From Thermofilum uzonense (lineage in GTDB: Archaea; Thermoproteota; Thermoprotei; Thermofilales; Thermofilaceae), in assembly GCF_000993805.1 (NCBI RefSeq), contig NZ_CP009961.1, positions 1,264,453 through 1,328,452 of the forward strand: 64,000 bases of DNA. Direction: 5' to 3'. A model generated the notes under the pieces. It worked only from the letters and a program-made list of their open reading frames with translations. It did no database searches and was not told where the DNA came from. A program made the translations under genes and the position numbers. Positions 53,818 to 62,783 of the stretch are shown here, piece after piece (the stretch's first letter is position 1; each line of letters starts with the position of its first letter).

Positions 53818-54080
53818 TAATCTTTGACCTGCTCTAGTAGAGAGGTTACCTGCCAGATCTTGGTGCGTGCAAACAGAGGCATGTTGGGGTCTGTAGATAC
53901 CTCGTCTAGCTTTGAGATGACTGTAGCTGCTCTCAGGCCGGTAGACATCTTGTTATCCATCAGTATCTCGATAGCCTCCGTGGCGACGCGGCGAATATTC
54001 CTGGGCACCCCCCGGTCATCAGCAATTTGCTTTAAAATCTCTATGGCAGTTCTAACCTGAGGAGCCATCTCCTGGGCCAT
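53817..54080 (-). CDS. UPF0147 family protein
   Basis: 87 residues, all-helical, matching the archaeal UPF0147 family along its length (DDRGVPRNIRRVATEAIEIL and DPNMPLFARTKIWQVTSLLE). Function unknown. Leads the unit with the radical SAM gene; divergent from the flavodiiron protein. Confidence 0.9.
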   Translation of the reverse strand: MAQEMAPQVRTAIEILKQIADDRGVPRNIRRVATEAIEILMDNKMSTGLRAATVISKLDEVSTDPNMPLFARTKIWQVTSLLEQVKD

Positions 54081-54154
54081 ACCCTAACACCATTTTGAAG
54101 CTAAAAGCTGGGCCAGATATAATGTTTATGTAGCCCTTAGATTAAGTTCTTCTT

Positions 54155-55348
54155 ATGAGTGAACACATTCACGTGGACAAGGTTACACAGGATCTATATG
54201 TTCTACGCGTGGACGACACCCGTGTCAACTACTTTGAAGCCTTATGGGAGATACCTGAAAGAATATCCTATAACGCATATCTCCTTACACGCGGAAACCA
54301 CGTGGTGCTTTTCGACGGCTGGAAGGCCAGATACTCCGACGAGTTTATCGAGACTATCAAGAGAGTTGTTGATCCTAGAGACATAACAGAGGTCATAGTC
54401 CACCATATGGAGCCCGACCACAGCGGAAGCATTTCAAAGCTAGCCAGTGTCAATTCAAAAGCCACCTTCTACGGTCATCCACTCGCGGGTAAAATGCTTG
54501 CTAGCTTCTACAAGGTGACGCGATTCAAGCCCCTCAGTGATGGCGCGGTTCTGGATGTTGGCACTCCTCTACGCTTCATACACACGCCATGGCTCCACTG
54601 GCCAGAAACAGCTATGAGTTATCTTGAGGAGGAGGAGGTTCTGCTCACTTGTGATGCTTTCGGAAGCTATGGCCTAATGCCCCTATACGACGACTCTATA
54701 GATGGCAAACTCTTGGAGAAGGAGATAAGAAGGTACTTTGTAACGGTGATAGGACACTACACCGCTTTTGTCCCCAAAGCCATATCGAAGCTGAATACTC
54801 TTGGGGTGAGACCTAAGATTATAGCTCCGGGACACGGAACAATCATCCGAAGTCACATAGACCGAGTTATATCTATTTACAGTGAGATAGCAGAGGGCAA
54901 GTACAAGGACAAGGCCACGATAGTTTACGTCTCGATGTATGGGAATGTGGAAAACGTAATCACCGGGGTCAAGGAAAATCTCGAAAAACACGGCCTACAA
55001 GTCGAAGCTTACGGCTTCACTGATGAGAAACGGGCTAAAATCTCCGACGTCCTAGAGAGCCTCACTGACTCCAAGATTGCTGTGATAGGCGGCGCTACCT
55101 ACGAGGCAGACGTTCAGCCTCTCATGAAATGGATAGTAGACGTTATAGTAGAGAAACTCTCCTATAGGAAGAACTTGAAGTTCCTCATACTATCTCCATA
55201 CGCATGGAGCGGTGTGGCTGGTAAAAAACTCGCCGAGATCCTTAAAAGTGCTGGGTTCACGATTGTTGAAACGGTGGAATGGGAGGGTGCAGCCGGTGCA
55301 GAACTATTCGAAAGGCTACAGAATATTATTGGGCGATTAGCTATATAA
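54155..55348 (+). CDS. Flavodiiron protein (A-type flavoprotein, FprA)
   Basis: 397 residues. Metallo-beta-lactamase-like domain with diiron ligands in HHMEPDHSG and in TCDAFGSYG and APGHGTIIR, then a flavodoxin domain from about 252 (TIVYVSMYGNVENVITG). Reduces O2 to water or NO to N2O with FMN in the cytoplasm, protecting the strict anaerobe's enzymes. TATA-like AGATATAATG about 40 bp upstream. Confidence 0.94.
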   Translation: MSEHIHVDKVTQDLYVLRVDDTRVNYFEALWEIPERISYNAYLLTRGNHVVLFDGWKARYSDEFIETIKRVVDPRDITEVIVHHMEPDHSGSISKLASVNSKATFYGHPLAGKMLASFYKVTRFKPLSDGAVLDVGTPLRFIHTPWLHWPETAMSYLEEEEVLLTCDAFGSYGLMPLYDDSIDGKLLEKEIRRYFVTVIGHYTAFVPKAISKLNTLGVRPKIIAPGHGTIIRSHIDRVISIYSEIAEGKYKDKATIVYVSMYGNVENVITGVKENLEKHGLQVEAYGFTDEKRAKISDVLESLTDSKIAVIGGATYEADVQPLMKWIVDVIVEKLSYRKNLKFLILSPYAWSGVAGKKLAEILKSAGFTIVETVEWEGAAGAELFERLQNIIGRLAI

Positions 55349-55381
55349 TATCGTTTAATTGTTTCTCCTGGAGGTCTGTTC

Positions 55382-56692
55382 ATGGAGAGTTTGCGGGCAA
55401 GCCTCTTGGGCGTTGTTGAAAAGATTAGAAACTCCGTACTTCTCGACACAAGGGATGTAGACGCTATTATACGAGATCTTCAACGTGTATTGTTAAAGGC
55501 CGATGTAGACGTTAAGCTGGTCTTTGACCTATCCGAGAGGATTAAAAAGAGGTTCTTCTCACAGGAGATCCCCTCGGGGTTCTCTAAGAGGGATGTTTTA
55601 ATAAAAATCCTCTACGAAGAACTTGTAACCTTACTTGGAGGGGAAAACACTACACCCTACGTTGTGCCTAAAACTCCATACACAATCATGCTTGTCGGAA
55701 TCGAGGGTTCAGGAAAGACTACAACGGCAGCTAAGCTTGCCAAGTATTTCAAGGAGCAAGGTTACAGGGTAGGCTTGATCGCAGCTGACACGTACAGGCC
55801 AGGAGCCCATGACCAGTTAAAACAGCTTGCCGAAAAAATAGGCGTTTATTTCTATGGGAACCCGCACTCGAAGACCCCCCTCGCGATAGTCGAGGAAGGA
55901 GTTAAGGAGTTGACCTCGAAGAATGTTCAGATCCTCATAATCGACACGGCTGGCAGGCATAAAGACGAAGAAGCCCTAATGAGGGAAGTTGTTGAAATCC
56001 ATGAGTCATTAAAACCCGACGATGTCATGTTGATTATCGATGCTACTCTTGGGAAGGAGGTCTCGCGTCAGGCTGCAGCCTTTCACGAGCGTATACCTCT
56101 TGGACACGTCATTATTACAAAACTGGACGGCTCTGCCCGTGGTGGTGGAGCTCTTTCAGCCGTAGCGGCAACGGGTGCGAGGATAGCCTTTATTGGAACA
56201 GGCGAGAAGCTTGAAGATCTCGAACCGTTTGTGCCCCAGAAGTTTGTTGCACGTCTCCTAGGAATGCCTGACCTGGAGGCCCTAATCAAGAGGTTTCAGG
56301 CAGTTGAAGCTGTGGAGAGGGAGAGAGCAAAACTAATAGCCTCAGGAAAAATTACTCTATTAGATCTTAAAGAACAACTTTTAGAGGTCAGGAAGCTTGG
56401 CCCTCTATCGAAAGTTTTAGAGATGTTAGGAGGTTCATCATTACCCTTAAAGGGGTCGATCGAGGGTAGTGAGGAAGAATTCGATAAGTGGATAGCGATC
56501 ATGAATTCTATGACGCAAGAAGAGCTCTTGAAGCCCGAGATAATAGATAGGTCCCGTATGATGCGAATCGCTAGAGGGTCTGGGACAAGCGTTAGGGATG
56601 TCAGGAAGCTTCTTGACTCGTATCACCAGATGAGGAAGCTAGTCAGACAGCTCTACCGCTCTAGAAGACGTATCCCTGGGTTGAACCTTTGA
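55382..56692 (+). CDS. srp54: Signal recognition particle GTPase SRP54
   Basis: 436 residues: N domain, G domain with G1 VGIEGSGKTTTAAKLAKYF, DTYRPGAHDQL, DTAGRH and TKLDGSARGGG, then the Met-rich M domain ending QLYRSRRRIPGLNL, which binds SRP RNA and signal peptides. GGAGG precedes the ATG. Overlaps trmY by 4 bp. Confidence 0.96.
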   Translation: MESLRASLLGVVEKIRNSVLLDTRDVDAIIRDLQRVLLKADVDVKLVFDLSERIKKRFFSQEIPSGFSKRDVLIKILYEELVTLLGGENTTPYVVPKTPYTIMLVGIEGSGKTTTAAKLAKYFKEQGYRVGLIAADTYRPGAHDQLKQLAEKIGVYFYGNPHSKTPLAIVEEGVKELTSKNVQILIIDTAGRHKDEEALMREVVEIHESLKPDDVMLIIDATLGKEVSRQAAAFHERIPLGHVIITKLDGSARGGGALSAVAATGARIAFIGTGEKLEDLEPFVPQKFVARLLGMPDLEALIKRFQAVEAVERERAKLIASGKITLLDLKEQLLEVRKLGPLSKVLEMLGGSSLPLKGSIEGSEEEFDKWIAIMNSMTQEELLKPEIIDRSRMMRIARGSGTSVRDVRKLLDSYHQMRKLVRQLYRSRRRIPGLNL

Positions 56693-57207
56693 AACGCAGG
56701 TTTATAGTAGTAATGGGTTCACAAGACCTCTCATCACGAAGACCACTTCTTACAAGGATAATCTCATCGTCTTTTTATCTCTCTCACGGTATAAGACGCG
56801 ATGTAACCCTCGAGTTCTACTTGTGGGACGCGAAGCGGAGAATTGTGTTTCAAGGGGGCAGCCTCAAACATGTGCACGTGGACGAGGCTTCCCTTATTGG
56901 AATCATAAGAAAAATCGAGGCCAGGATCCCCGTAGCTTCAAGGAAAATAAAAATTCATGACGGTATAACTCTCGAAGGCAGTGTAGAGTTTGGCGACGAG
57001 CCTGGCTTTATTATTGATGAGCATGGAACCCCGCTGGAACTGGTAATATCAAAAATTACGGGAAGCCCTGTCTTTATTATACCGCTGCATAATACGCTTC
57101 CTAACGATGTAAGAGAAAACCAGAGGGTTAAAGTTACTTCTAAGCCTAAACAACCAGATGTAGTGATAGCAATACTAAATATGAAGCTTGATCGCTTATA
57201 CCTGTAG
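56689..57207 (+). CDS. trmY: tRNA (pseudouridine-54 N1)-methyltransferase TrmY
   Basis: 172 residues, a SPOUT-fold methyltransferase. The stretch SSSFYLSHGIRRDVTLEFYL and VFQGGSLKHVHVDEASLIGI are the family signatures. It makes m1-pseudouridine at position 54 of the T loop, an archaeal counterpart of m5U54. TTG start inside the srp54 stop. Slightly shorter than typical (about 195). The neighbouring Cbf5 is a pseudouridine synthase. Confidence 0.85.
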   Translation: MKRRFIVVMGSQDLSSRRPLLTRIISSSFYLSHGIRRDVTLEFYLWDAKRRIVFQGGSLKHVHVDEASLIGIIRKIEARIPVASRKIKIHDGITLEGSVEFGDEPGFIIDEHGTPLELVISKITGSPVFIIPLHNTLPNDVRENQRVKVTSKPKQPDVVIAILNMKLDRLYL

Positions 57208-57332
57208 AACACCCGATATTCAATGCCAGGGTCAAAACATTGATTAAAAGTCTCAGAGTCTTCCTTTCCGTGAAGTCTAAGAATATAAGTAATAAAGCTT
57301 CTAAGAAAATATCCAAAAGAGCGAGTGCGGTC

Positions 57333-58340
57333 TCATTTCCATGCCTTAGGATAAGTGCCAGGATCCATAACTACATGCTTTACATCGATCGCAATCCCAC
57401 TCTTCGCAGACATCATCTGTTCAGTCGTCATTCTACTTCTGCCAACAGCTACAAGCTCGTTTTTCAATGTAAGAATAGCTACCTCGTCTCCTACACGTAT
57501 ATTATTCTCGAGTTTAACTATTCCAGGCACGGCTAATGGAGCTCCATGACAGACAGCATCAACAGCTGTATCACGAATCCAGACCTTCGGCAAGTTTTGT
57601 ATCGATTCCTCTACGGGTAGAAAGACTCGTCTCAAGTATTCTTCTATGCCGTGAGACTTCCATATTAAGTATGAGTCCACCACGTCATGCAGAGTAGCGA
57701 GCCCGCTCTCCTCTGTAAGAGAACCGGATCTTATGCGTCTTAGTTCCTGCATATGTGCACCAACACCTAGAACCTCTCCTATATCATGGCAGAGCTTGCG
57801 CATATAAGTTCCAGCTTCGCACCACACATGAAGAAGCACGTTCCGGCCCTGGATTTCAAGAAGTCTTATCCCGAAGATTTTTCTGACCCGTAGATTTCTC
57901 TTCACCGCTGATCTAAGCGGCGGTCTCTGATAGATCGACCCGGTAAACATGGATACAGTTCTCTCGACCTTCTCACGGTCAACGTCCCCGTGGAGTCTCA
58001 TCACACAGATATACTCTTTATCCTCGTGTAACAGAACTGGGAGCACCCTAACAGCGTTGTTAAGCGTTATAGGCAAAATACCTGAGACTTTGGGATCGAG
58101 CGTCCCAGCATGTGCAACTCGATCAATCCCGAGGACACGTCTAAGCCATGCAACAATCTCATGGCTGTTTGGACCCACAGGCTTGTCGAGATTTATGACA
58201 GAGTATTTGAGAAGAACCTCTACTGGACGCTTGTCAGGCGGAAAACCATAGCTTGGATCCGTCTCAGAGTCAGCCCTGATAAGGACTTCGCGTCGCGGTG
58301 ACCCTCGTAAATATTTGGGGTGCAGGCTCTGCAAGTCCAC
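57333..58340 (-). CDS. cbf5: Pseudouridine synthase Cbf5 (TruB family)
   Basis: 335 residues. Catalytic motif AHAGTLDPKVSGILP with the nucleophilic Asp, YQRPPLRSAVKR and a C-terminal PUA domain (VGDEVAILTLKNELVAVGRS). Acts with H/ACA guide RNAs, Nop10, Gar1 and L7Ae, and also alone on tRNA U55. Follows L14e by 47 bp, a conserved archaeal pair. Confidence 0.95.
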   Translation of the reverse strand: MDLQSLHPKYLRGSPRREVLIRADSETDPSYGFPPDKRPVEVLLKYSVINLDKPVGPNSHEIVAWLRRVLGIDRVAHAGTLDPKVSGILPITLNNAVRVLPVLLHEDKEYICVMRLHGDVDREKVERTVSMFTGSIYQRPPLRSAVKRNLRVRKIFGIRLLEIQGRNVLLHVWCEAGTYMRKLCHDIGEVLGVGAHMQELRRIRSGSLTEESGLATLHDVVDSYLIWKSHGIEEYLRRVFLPVEESIQNLPKVWIRDTAVDAVCHGAPLAVPGIVKLENNIRVGDEVAILTLKNELVAVGRSRMTTEQMMSAKSGIAIDVKHVVMDPGTYPKAWK

Positions 58341-58387
58341 CTAGCCTCTGTTTATACAAGAGAGAGTGAGGGTTTAAAAAGGGTTAG

Positions 58388-58687
58388 CTATGAGAAAACA
58401 GGAGCAATCACTGGCTGTACTTTCTCACGCATAAACTCTATCAGTCCAGCCTTCTCAAGAGCCGTGAGAACCTCCTCGTCACTAGCTCCCTTGTTTATGA
58501 TTATCTTGTTTTGGAGGGGCTCTAGATGCTTCACGTTTACACGTCTTCTCTTAACGCCTGTAATATTCTTTGGACCTGTAACTACTACGAAGTTCTCGTC
58601 GATTATGTCCACGACTACGCACTTTCTTCCCGCCTCACGTCCAGCTGTCTTCACGCATATCCTACCGACGTCGAAAACCTTCGGCAT
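58388..58687 (-). CDS. rpl14e: 50S ribosomal protein L14e
   Basis: 99 residues; the SH3-like fold with [35 protein letters not shown] and [11 protein letters not shown] is typical of eL14. First gene of the L14e-Cbf5 unit. Confidence 0.95.
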   Translation of the reverse strand: MPKVFDVGRICVKTAGREAGRKCVVVDIIDENFVVVTGPKNITGVKRRRVNVKHLEPLQNKIIINKGASDEEVLTALEKAGLIEFMREKVQPVIAPVFS

Positions 58688-58879
58688 ATCGATTCCTCAC
58701 CCCTTCACTAAAACCAAGACTTTAAAAATTTTCGCCTCTACAAGCCAGGCTAGACAACCCACCCCTGAGGTTTACAGAGTAATCATTATTTATCTTCGCT
58801 ATTTATTGAATAATTATTAGACGTTGGTTTGAGGGTTAATGTGGTAGCTTCCCAAGCCAAGGCTAGGGAGTGGGAGAAT

Positions 58880-59242
58880 GATCTTCCTATTCCTCGAGGA
58901 AGTATTCAACCCTGCTCCTGTGCTCTTTTAACCCCCTGAGCACTGCATCCACGCTGTCAAGCGCTACCCTGTCGTATGGCAGAATGCCAGCATACCCCCT
59001 GAAAGCTTCGATGCGTGTGCAAGACTTGGGGCCTAGAGATAAACGCTGACATCAATGCCTGCTTGAACATAACCAGAAGAGTGGGATACAACTCGCTCAA
59101 ACCAACGTGAATCGGGACCTACATCCCACACAGCGGAGTCGTATCACCCGTCAAGAAAAAAGCAAAATACAGCCACCAGGAGCCAGAGAATAACCTCAAG
59201 AGAGTGTTGACCCGGGAGCCGGTCCCAGTGCCGCGGGACGGG
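58880..59242 (+). mobile_element. TnpB-relic repeat, copy G
   Basis: Leftward reading FRGYAGILPYDRVALDSVDA then VLRGLKEHRSRVEYFLEE-stop; rightward reading VCKTWGLEINADINACLNIT then RRVGYNS, a TnpB tail with one zinc Cys changed to Trp. The right end is ACCCGGGAGCCGGTCCCAGT-GCCGCGGGACGG. It ends 3 bp before the stop codon of hsp20, which is convergent. The 190 bp to its left, behind L14e, hold nothing recognised. Confidence 0.73.
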
Positions 59243-59245
59243 TGG

Positions 59246-59701
59246 CTATTCCAGCTTGACTTCTACTTCGCGCTCCGCTCCGCTCTTAGGCAGTATAACT
59301 ACTAGGACTCCGTCTTCCAGCCTTGCTCGTGCCTGTTCAGGCCTTACCTTTACGGGTAGGATTATCTTCTTGTATATTTGCTTGTATAGCCTTTGCCTTT
59401 GGACATACTTCCTTTCGCCTTCTTCCTTTACTCTTTCCTCGGCTTTCTCAGCTATCACCTCAAGGGAGTCTTCAGTTACCCTTATCCGTATCTCATTCCT
59501 CTTGAAGCCTGGCACGTCCAAGTAGACTGCAATGCTCTCACCTCTGTCCTCTATATCGTAGAGGGGGTCATACACTCGAAGCTTTTCTGGGTACAGTGAA
59601 GAATATTTCGCCCAGATATTTCGAAGTGTCTCGTTGAGCTCTTTCTGAACCTTAGCCATAGCCTCGGCTAGCTCCTCGGCAATACGTGTGGGATCACTCA
59701 C
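59246..59701 (-). CDS. hsp20: Small heat-shock protein Hsp20
   Basis: 151 residues: a helical N-terminal arm, the alpha-crystallin domain (YDIEDRGESIAVYLDVPGFK, EIRIRVTEDSLEVIAEKAEE, ARLEDGVLVVILPK) and a short tail. ATP-independent holdase that forms large oligomers. Monocistronic, TATA-like sequence in the AT-rich 59702-59760 region. Confidence 0.93.
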   Translation of the reverse strand: MSDPTRIAEELAEAMAKVQKELNETLRNIWAKYSSLYPEKLRVYDPLYDIEDRGESIAVYLDVPGFKRNEIRIRVTEDSLEVIAEKAEERVKEEGERKYVQRQRLYKQIYKKIILPVKVRPEQARARLEDGVLVVILPKSGAEREVEVKLE

Positions 59702-59841
59702 AGTTTATAGATTTGTTGAACATGTATAAATAGATTAGTTGAATTACCGCGACCATTTTTAGTTATATAGGTCATTGGAAAACAATTAAGTTGAGAATGT
59801 GTAAGAGCAGTGAAAAAGAAAAATAAAATGTTCAAAAGAAA

Positions 59842-60129
59842 CTACTCGACTAAAATGTTGCTTTCAGGGAAGCCGTGAGCTATCAGGTACTCTTTAACTT
59901 TGTCTCTGTGATCGCCTTGTAGCTCCACGTGGTCGTCCTTTATGGTGCCGCCGCATGCAAGCTTTGATTTTAGCTCTGATACCATTTTCCTCAACTCTGG
60001 ATCCTTTGTGTCAAGCCCTGTTATAATGGTCACATCTCTGTGACCCTTCCTTTTCTCAACCCTTATCTTTATTACTTGTTGCTCCTTGAAGACGCCCTTT
60101 AATATATTATCAAGTATCTCGGCGCTCAT
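59842..60129 (-). CDS. Translation initiation factor aIF1 (SUI1 family)
   Basis: 95 residues of the SUI1 fold: KIRVEKRKGHRDVTIITGLD, LACGGTIKDDHVELQGDHRD and KEYLIAHGFPESNILVE. Monitors start-codon choice on the small subunit. Confidence 0.95.
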   Translation of the reverse strand: MSAEILDNILKGVFKEQQVIKIRVEKRKGHRDVTIITGLDTKDPELRKMVSELKSKLACGGTIKDDHVELQGDHRDKVKEYLIAHGFPESNILVE

Positions 60130-60233
60130 TTCGACCCTGTTTGCACTAACTCCTTAGATTTTCACCCTTTTATTTTTTATGGTGGAAAACCAGCTTTTAT
60201 TAAACGATCCTTCTTATAGTGTAATGTATCCAC

Positions 60234-60283
60234 GCCGCCCTGTGCCACTAGGGCGGGCTCCCGGTTACCCCTCTTAGGGGTTA
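60234..60283 (-). mobile_element. TnpB-relic repeat, copy H (right-end tip, reverse strand)
   Basis: About 50 bp matching only the terminal hairpins, on the minus strand: ACCCCTAAGAGGGGTAACCG then GGAGCCCGCCCTAGTGGCAC-AGGGCGG. Its first bases coincide with the stop codon of rpoP, so the gene's 3' end runs straight into the repeat. Confidence 0.7.
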
Positions 60284-60439
60284 TATCGCCTTGACGCGTT
60301 TAGGTATTGGAGGCCGCGTCTTCTCCACTATTCTAAACCCGCAGTAAGGGCATCTGAAGCCAGGCAGCATCAAGACTTCTTCACGTGTAAATTCTCTCCC
60401 ACATTGTAGACACTTGTAGGGTTTCTCGCCAGAACTCAT
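60281..60439 (-). CDS. rpoP: RNA polymerase subunit P (Rpb12-like)
   Basis: A 52-residue zinc protein, too short for most gene callers. YKCLQCGREF and FRCPYCGFRIV supply the four zinc Cys, and the tail RPPIPKRVKAI fits RpoP. It is needed for promoter opening and subunit assembly of archaeal RNA polymerase. ATG at 60437-60439. Confidence 0.93.
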   Translation of the reverse strand: MSSGEKPYKCLQCGREFTREEVLMLPGFRCPYCGFRIVEKTRPPIPKRVKAI

Positions 60440-60491
60440 AGCTTTAGAGAAGGGAAAGACAAACCTATATAGTTTTCTACGCCGGTCTGCG

Positions 60492-61379
60492 TCACTGTTT
60501 TACTAGAGAGGCTATCTCTTCCCAGCGTTGATCGACGCTAGACTGTATTGCCTCTATATCCTCCTTACTTAGGTGTGAAAACCGACCCTGGAGCTTTAGA
60601 TACTCTTCTACGGGCCGTCTATTCCTCTTCTCTATTAATCTTACACTTGGACCAGTGAGTCGAAAAACGCCGTTCTCCACCTCGTATAAAATCCAAATTC
60701 CGGTTTCTACAGCTAACCTCGCGATCTTCACTGTTAGAGCCGGGTCATACCTCCACCCAGGAGGGCATGGTGAGAAGGCGTGGATGTATTTAAGGCCATG
60801 CATATTGGACGCTTTCTTCAGCTTTGCCGCAATGTCGTTCGGGTAGGCTGGGTTGATGGTCGCGACATAAGGAATCCCGTGCGCCGCCATTATCGAGGGA
60901 ACGTCTTTCTTGTGTCCAGGATTGCCCGTTGGGGTCGTGGTGGTCCATGCTTTATACGGGGTAGAACCCGACTTCTGAATCCCCGTATTCATGTATGCCT
61001 CGTTATCATAGCATATATAGATGATATTGTTTCCACGCTCTGCTGCACCGCTTAGAGCTTGAAGTCCTATGTCAACAGTCCCGCCGTCACCAGCCCAGAC
61101 GACCACGTTGCCTTTTTTTCCGAGCTTCTCGAGAGCCTCAGACATCCCCGATGCCGCTGCAGCGCTGGCTGCAAAGGCGATGTGTAGAACAGGCACCTTG
61201 AAGGCGCTGCGCGGATGAGGCCCCGCTATCACTGAGGTACAACATGCAGGTATTACTAAGTATGTGTCGGGTCCTAGAGTCTTCAAGACATGTCGTAGCA
61301 AAAGGGTAGCTCCACAACCCGGACAGGCCGCGTGTCCCTTCAACAGGTACTCTTCGCGGGGAAAAACCTTATGCGCCAT
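60492..61379 (-). CDS. porB: Pyruvate:ferredoxin oxidoreductase, beta subunit
   Basis: 295 residues. Fe-S and TPP part: HAACPGCGATLLLRHVLKTL, CCTSVIAG and the TPP-Mg motif WAGDGGTVDIGLQAL with YICYDNEAYMNTG. Together with PorA, D and G it oxidises pyruvate with CoA to acetyl-CoA, CO2 and reduced ferredoxin. Last gene of porGDAB, one base after porA. Confidence 0.94.
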   Translation of the reverse strand: MAHKVFPREEYLLKGHAACPGCGATLLLRHVLKTLGPDTYLVIPACCTSVIAGPHPRSAFKVPVLHIAFAASAAAASGMSEALEKLGKKGNVVVWAGDGGTVDIGLQALSGAAERGNNIIYICYDNEAYMNTGIQKSGSTPYKAWTTTTPTGNPGHKKDVPSIMAAHGIPYVATINPAYPNDIAAKLKKASNMHGLKYIHAFSPCPPGWRYDPALTVKIARLAVETGIWILYEVENGVFRLTGPSVRLIEKRNRRPVEEYLKLQGRFSHLSKEDIEAIQSSVDQRWEEIASLVKQ

Positions 61380-61380
61380 C

Positions 61381-62532
61381 CTATCTCACCCACCAGAAAG
61401 TTCTCTCTCCACCGGACGCCACCATCCTATATATCGATACTATGTCGCTGCTTTTAACGTCAACCCCGCCAACACCGAGCACTACATCAAAGACTTTCTG
61501 GTCACCGCCACTGAGATTAATAGCGGACGACACGTCAGCGCCCAGTGGACTGAAGGAGCCAAATACAGAGGATCTAGCTAAGACAATTACTCTCTTTGCC
61601 CCTTCAAGGGCCCTTGAGACCGCCTTATAGGGGAAAGGCCTATAGAGCCAGAGCTTCATAACACCTGTCTTAACACCCTCGCTCCGTAGCTCCTCAACCG
61701 CTTTAAGAACCTCGCCGTAAATAGAACCTTGAACCACAAAGATTGTATCCGCGTCCTCACAATGTCTGCATTCAAAAAAGGAGTATTGTCGACCCGATAC
61801 TATAGAAAAGTGTTTGAGTGCTGCCTCGATTACTCCGAGAGCCCGTTCACTTGCCTTCCTCATCTCGTGTCTTATGCGTATATACTCCTCAGGATAAGCT
61901 AGGTTTCCGAGACTCGCAGGATCCTGAGCATCCAGCGGTGGCTTCCAGGAGCCCTTGGCGGGGAGGAATCCCTTTACCTTAGATTTTTCTACGAGTTCTA
62001 CAGGCTCATATGTATGTGAAACCTCAAAGGCATCCCATCCCACCACGGTTGGCAGGAGCACACTCGTATCCTCTGCAACGCGATACGATAGAAGTGTAAA
62101 GTCGTATACCTCCTGGGCAGAGGAAGCCACGAGCATGTTCCATCCGCTGTCCCTGAGTGCATAGAAGTCTGTGTGCTCGCTCCATATGCTCCAAGGGGGA
62201 CCCAACGCACGCATAACAACCCCCATAACAATCGGAAGCCTCGCGCCTGAAGCCCACCATATAACCTCGTACATATAAAAGAGCCCCTGTGAAGAAGTAG
62301 CGGTATACGTTCTGGCGCCGACGCCTGCCGCGCCTATAAGTGCTGCCATCGCGCTGTGCTCAGACTCAACACGCACGAATTTGGCGTTGAGCTCCCCACC
62401 GTCTATAAAGTCTGCAATCTTCTCTATCACGGGAGTCTGGGGCGTGATAGGATAAGCTGAAATCACATCGGGTTCAGCATCACGAACCGCGTAAGCCGCA
62501 GCATAGTTCCCAGTCAAGAGAAGCCTACTCAT
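61381..62532 (-). CDS. porA: Pyruvate:ferredoxin oxidoreductase, alpha subunit
   Basis: 383 residues from ATG 62532, which overlaps the porD stop as ATGA; the frame extends to 62568 but that would add 12 residues inside porD. Motifs: AYPITPQTPVIEKIADFIDG, ESEHSAMAALIGAAGVGART and YTATSSQGLFYMYEV. Substrate specificity (pyruvate versus 2-oxoisovalerate) is inferred from overall resemblance. Confidence 0.93.
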   Translation of the reverse strand: MSRLLLTGNYAAAYAVRDAEPDVISAYPITPQTPVIEKIADFIDGGELNAKFVRVESEHSAMAALIGAAGVGARTYTATSSQGLFYMYEVIWWASGARLPIVMGVVMRALGPPWSIWSEHTDFYALRDSGWNMLVASSAQEVYDFTLLSYRVAEDTSVLLPTVVGWDAFEVSHTYEPVELVEKSKVKGFLPAKGSWKPPLDAQDPASLGNLAYPEEYIRIRHEMRKASERALGVIEAALKHFSIVSGRQYSFFECRHCEDADTIFVVQGSIYGEVLKAVEELRSEGVKTGVMKLWLYRPFPYKAVSRALEGAKRVIVLARSSVFGSFSPLGADVSSAINLSGGDQKVFDVVLGVGGVDVKSSDIVSIYRMVASGGERTFWWVR

Positions 62533-62783
62533 ACCTCCCTCACCATGCTTATTGCCTTCATCGGACACTCAGCTGCACAGACCCCGCACCCCTTACAGTA
62601 CTCATAGTCTATCTCGACCCCTTTATCGGTGATCTCGATTACCCCGTCAGGGCAGTAGAGCCAGCATATCCCGCAGAGAGTGCACTTTGACTGATCCACG
62701 ACCGGCCTCTCGGTTCTCCAGGTTCCAGCAGGTACGGCACCCACGACGGGCTTGCTTAGAAGAATTTCAACACGATTTGACAT
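62529..62783 (-). CDS. porD: Pyruvate:ferredoxin oxidoreductase, delta (ferredoxin) subunit
   Basis: 84 residues from ATG 62783 (AGGGGATGGGAAC before it). Two [4Fe-4S] motifs CTLCGICWLYCP and CKGCGVCAAECP. Conducts electrons from the TPP site to the external ferredoxin. Start lies 17 bp inside the end of porG. Confidence 0.94.
   Translation of the reverse strand: MSNRVEILLSKPVVGAVPAGTWRTERPVVDQSKCTLCGICWLYCPDGVIEITDKGVEIDYEYCKGCGVCAAECPMKAISMVREV

Noticed and set aside
58841-58880. Short imperfect hairpin (AGCTTCCC ... CTAGGGAG) before repeat copy G
   Set aside because: The stem is weak and no other repeat copy has it, so it may be chance.
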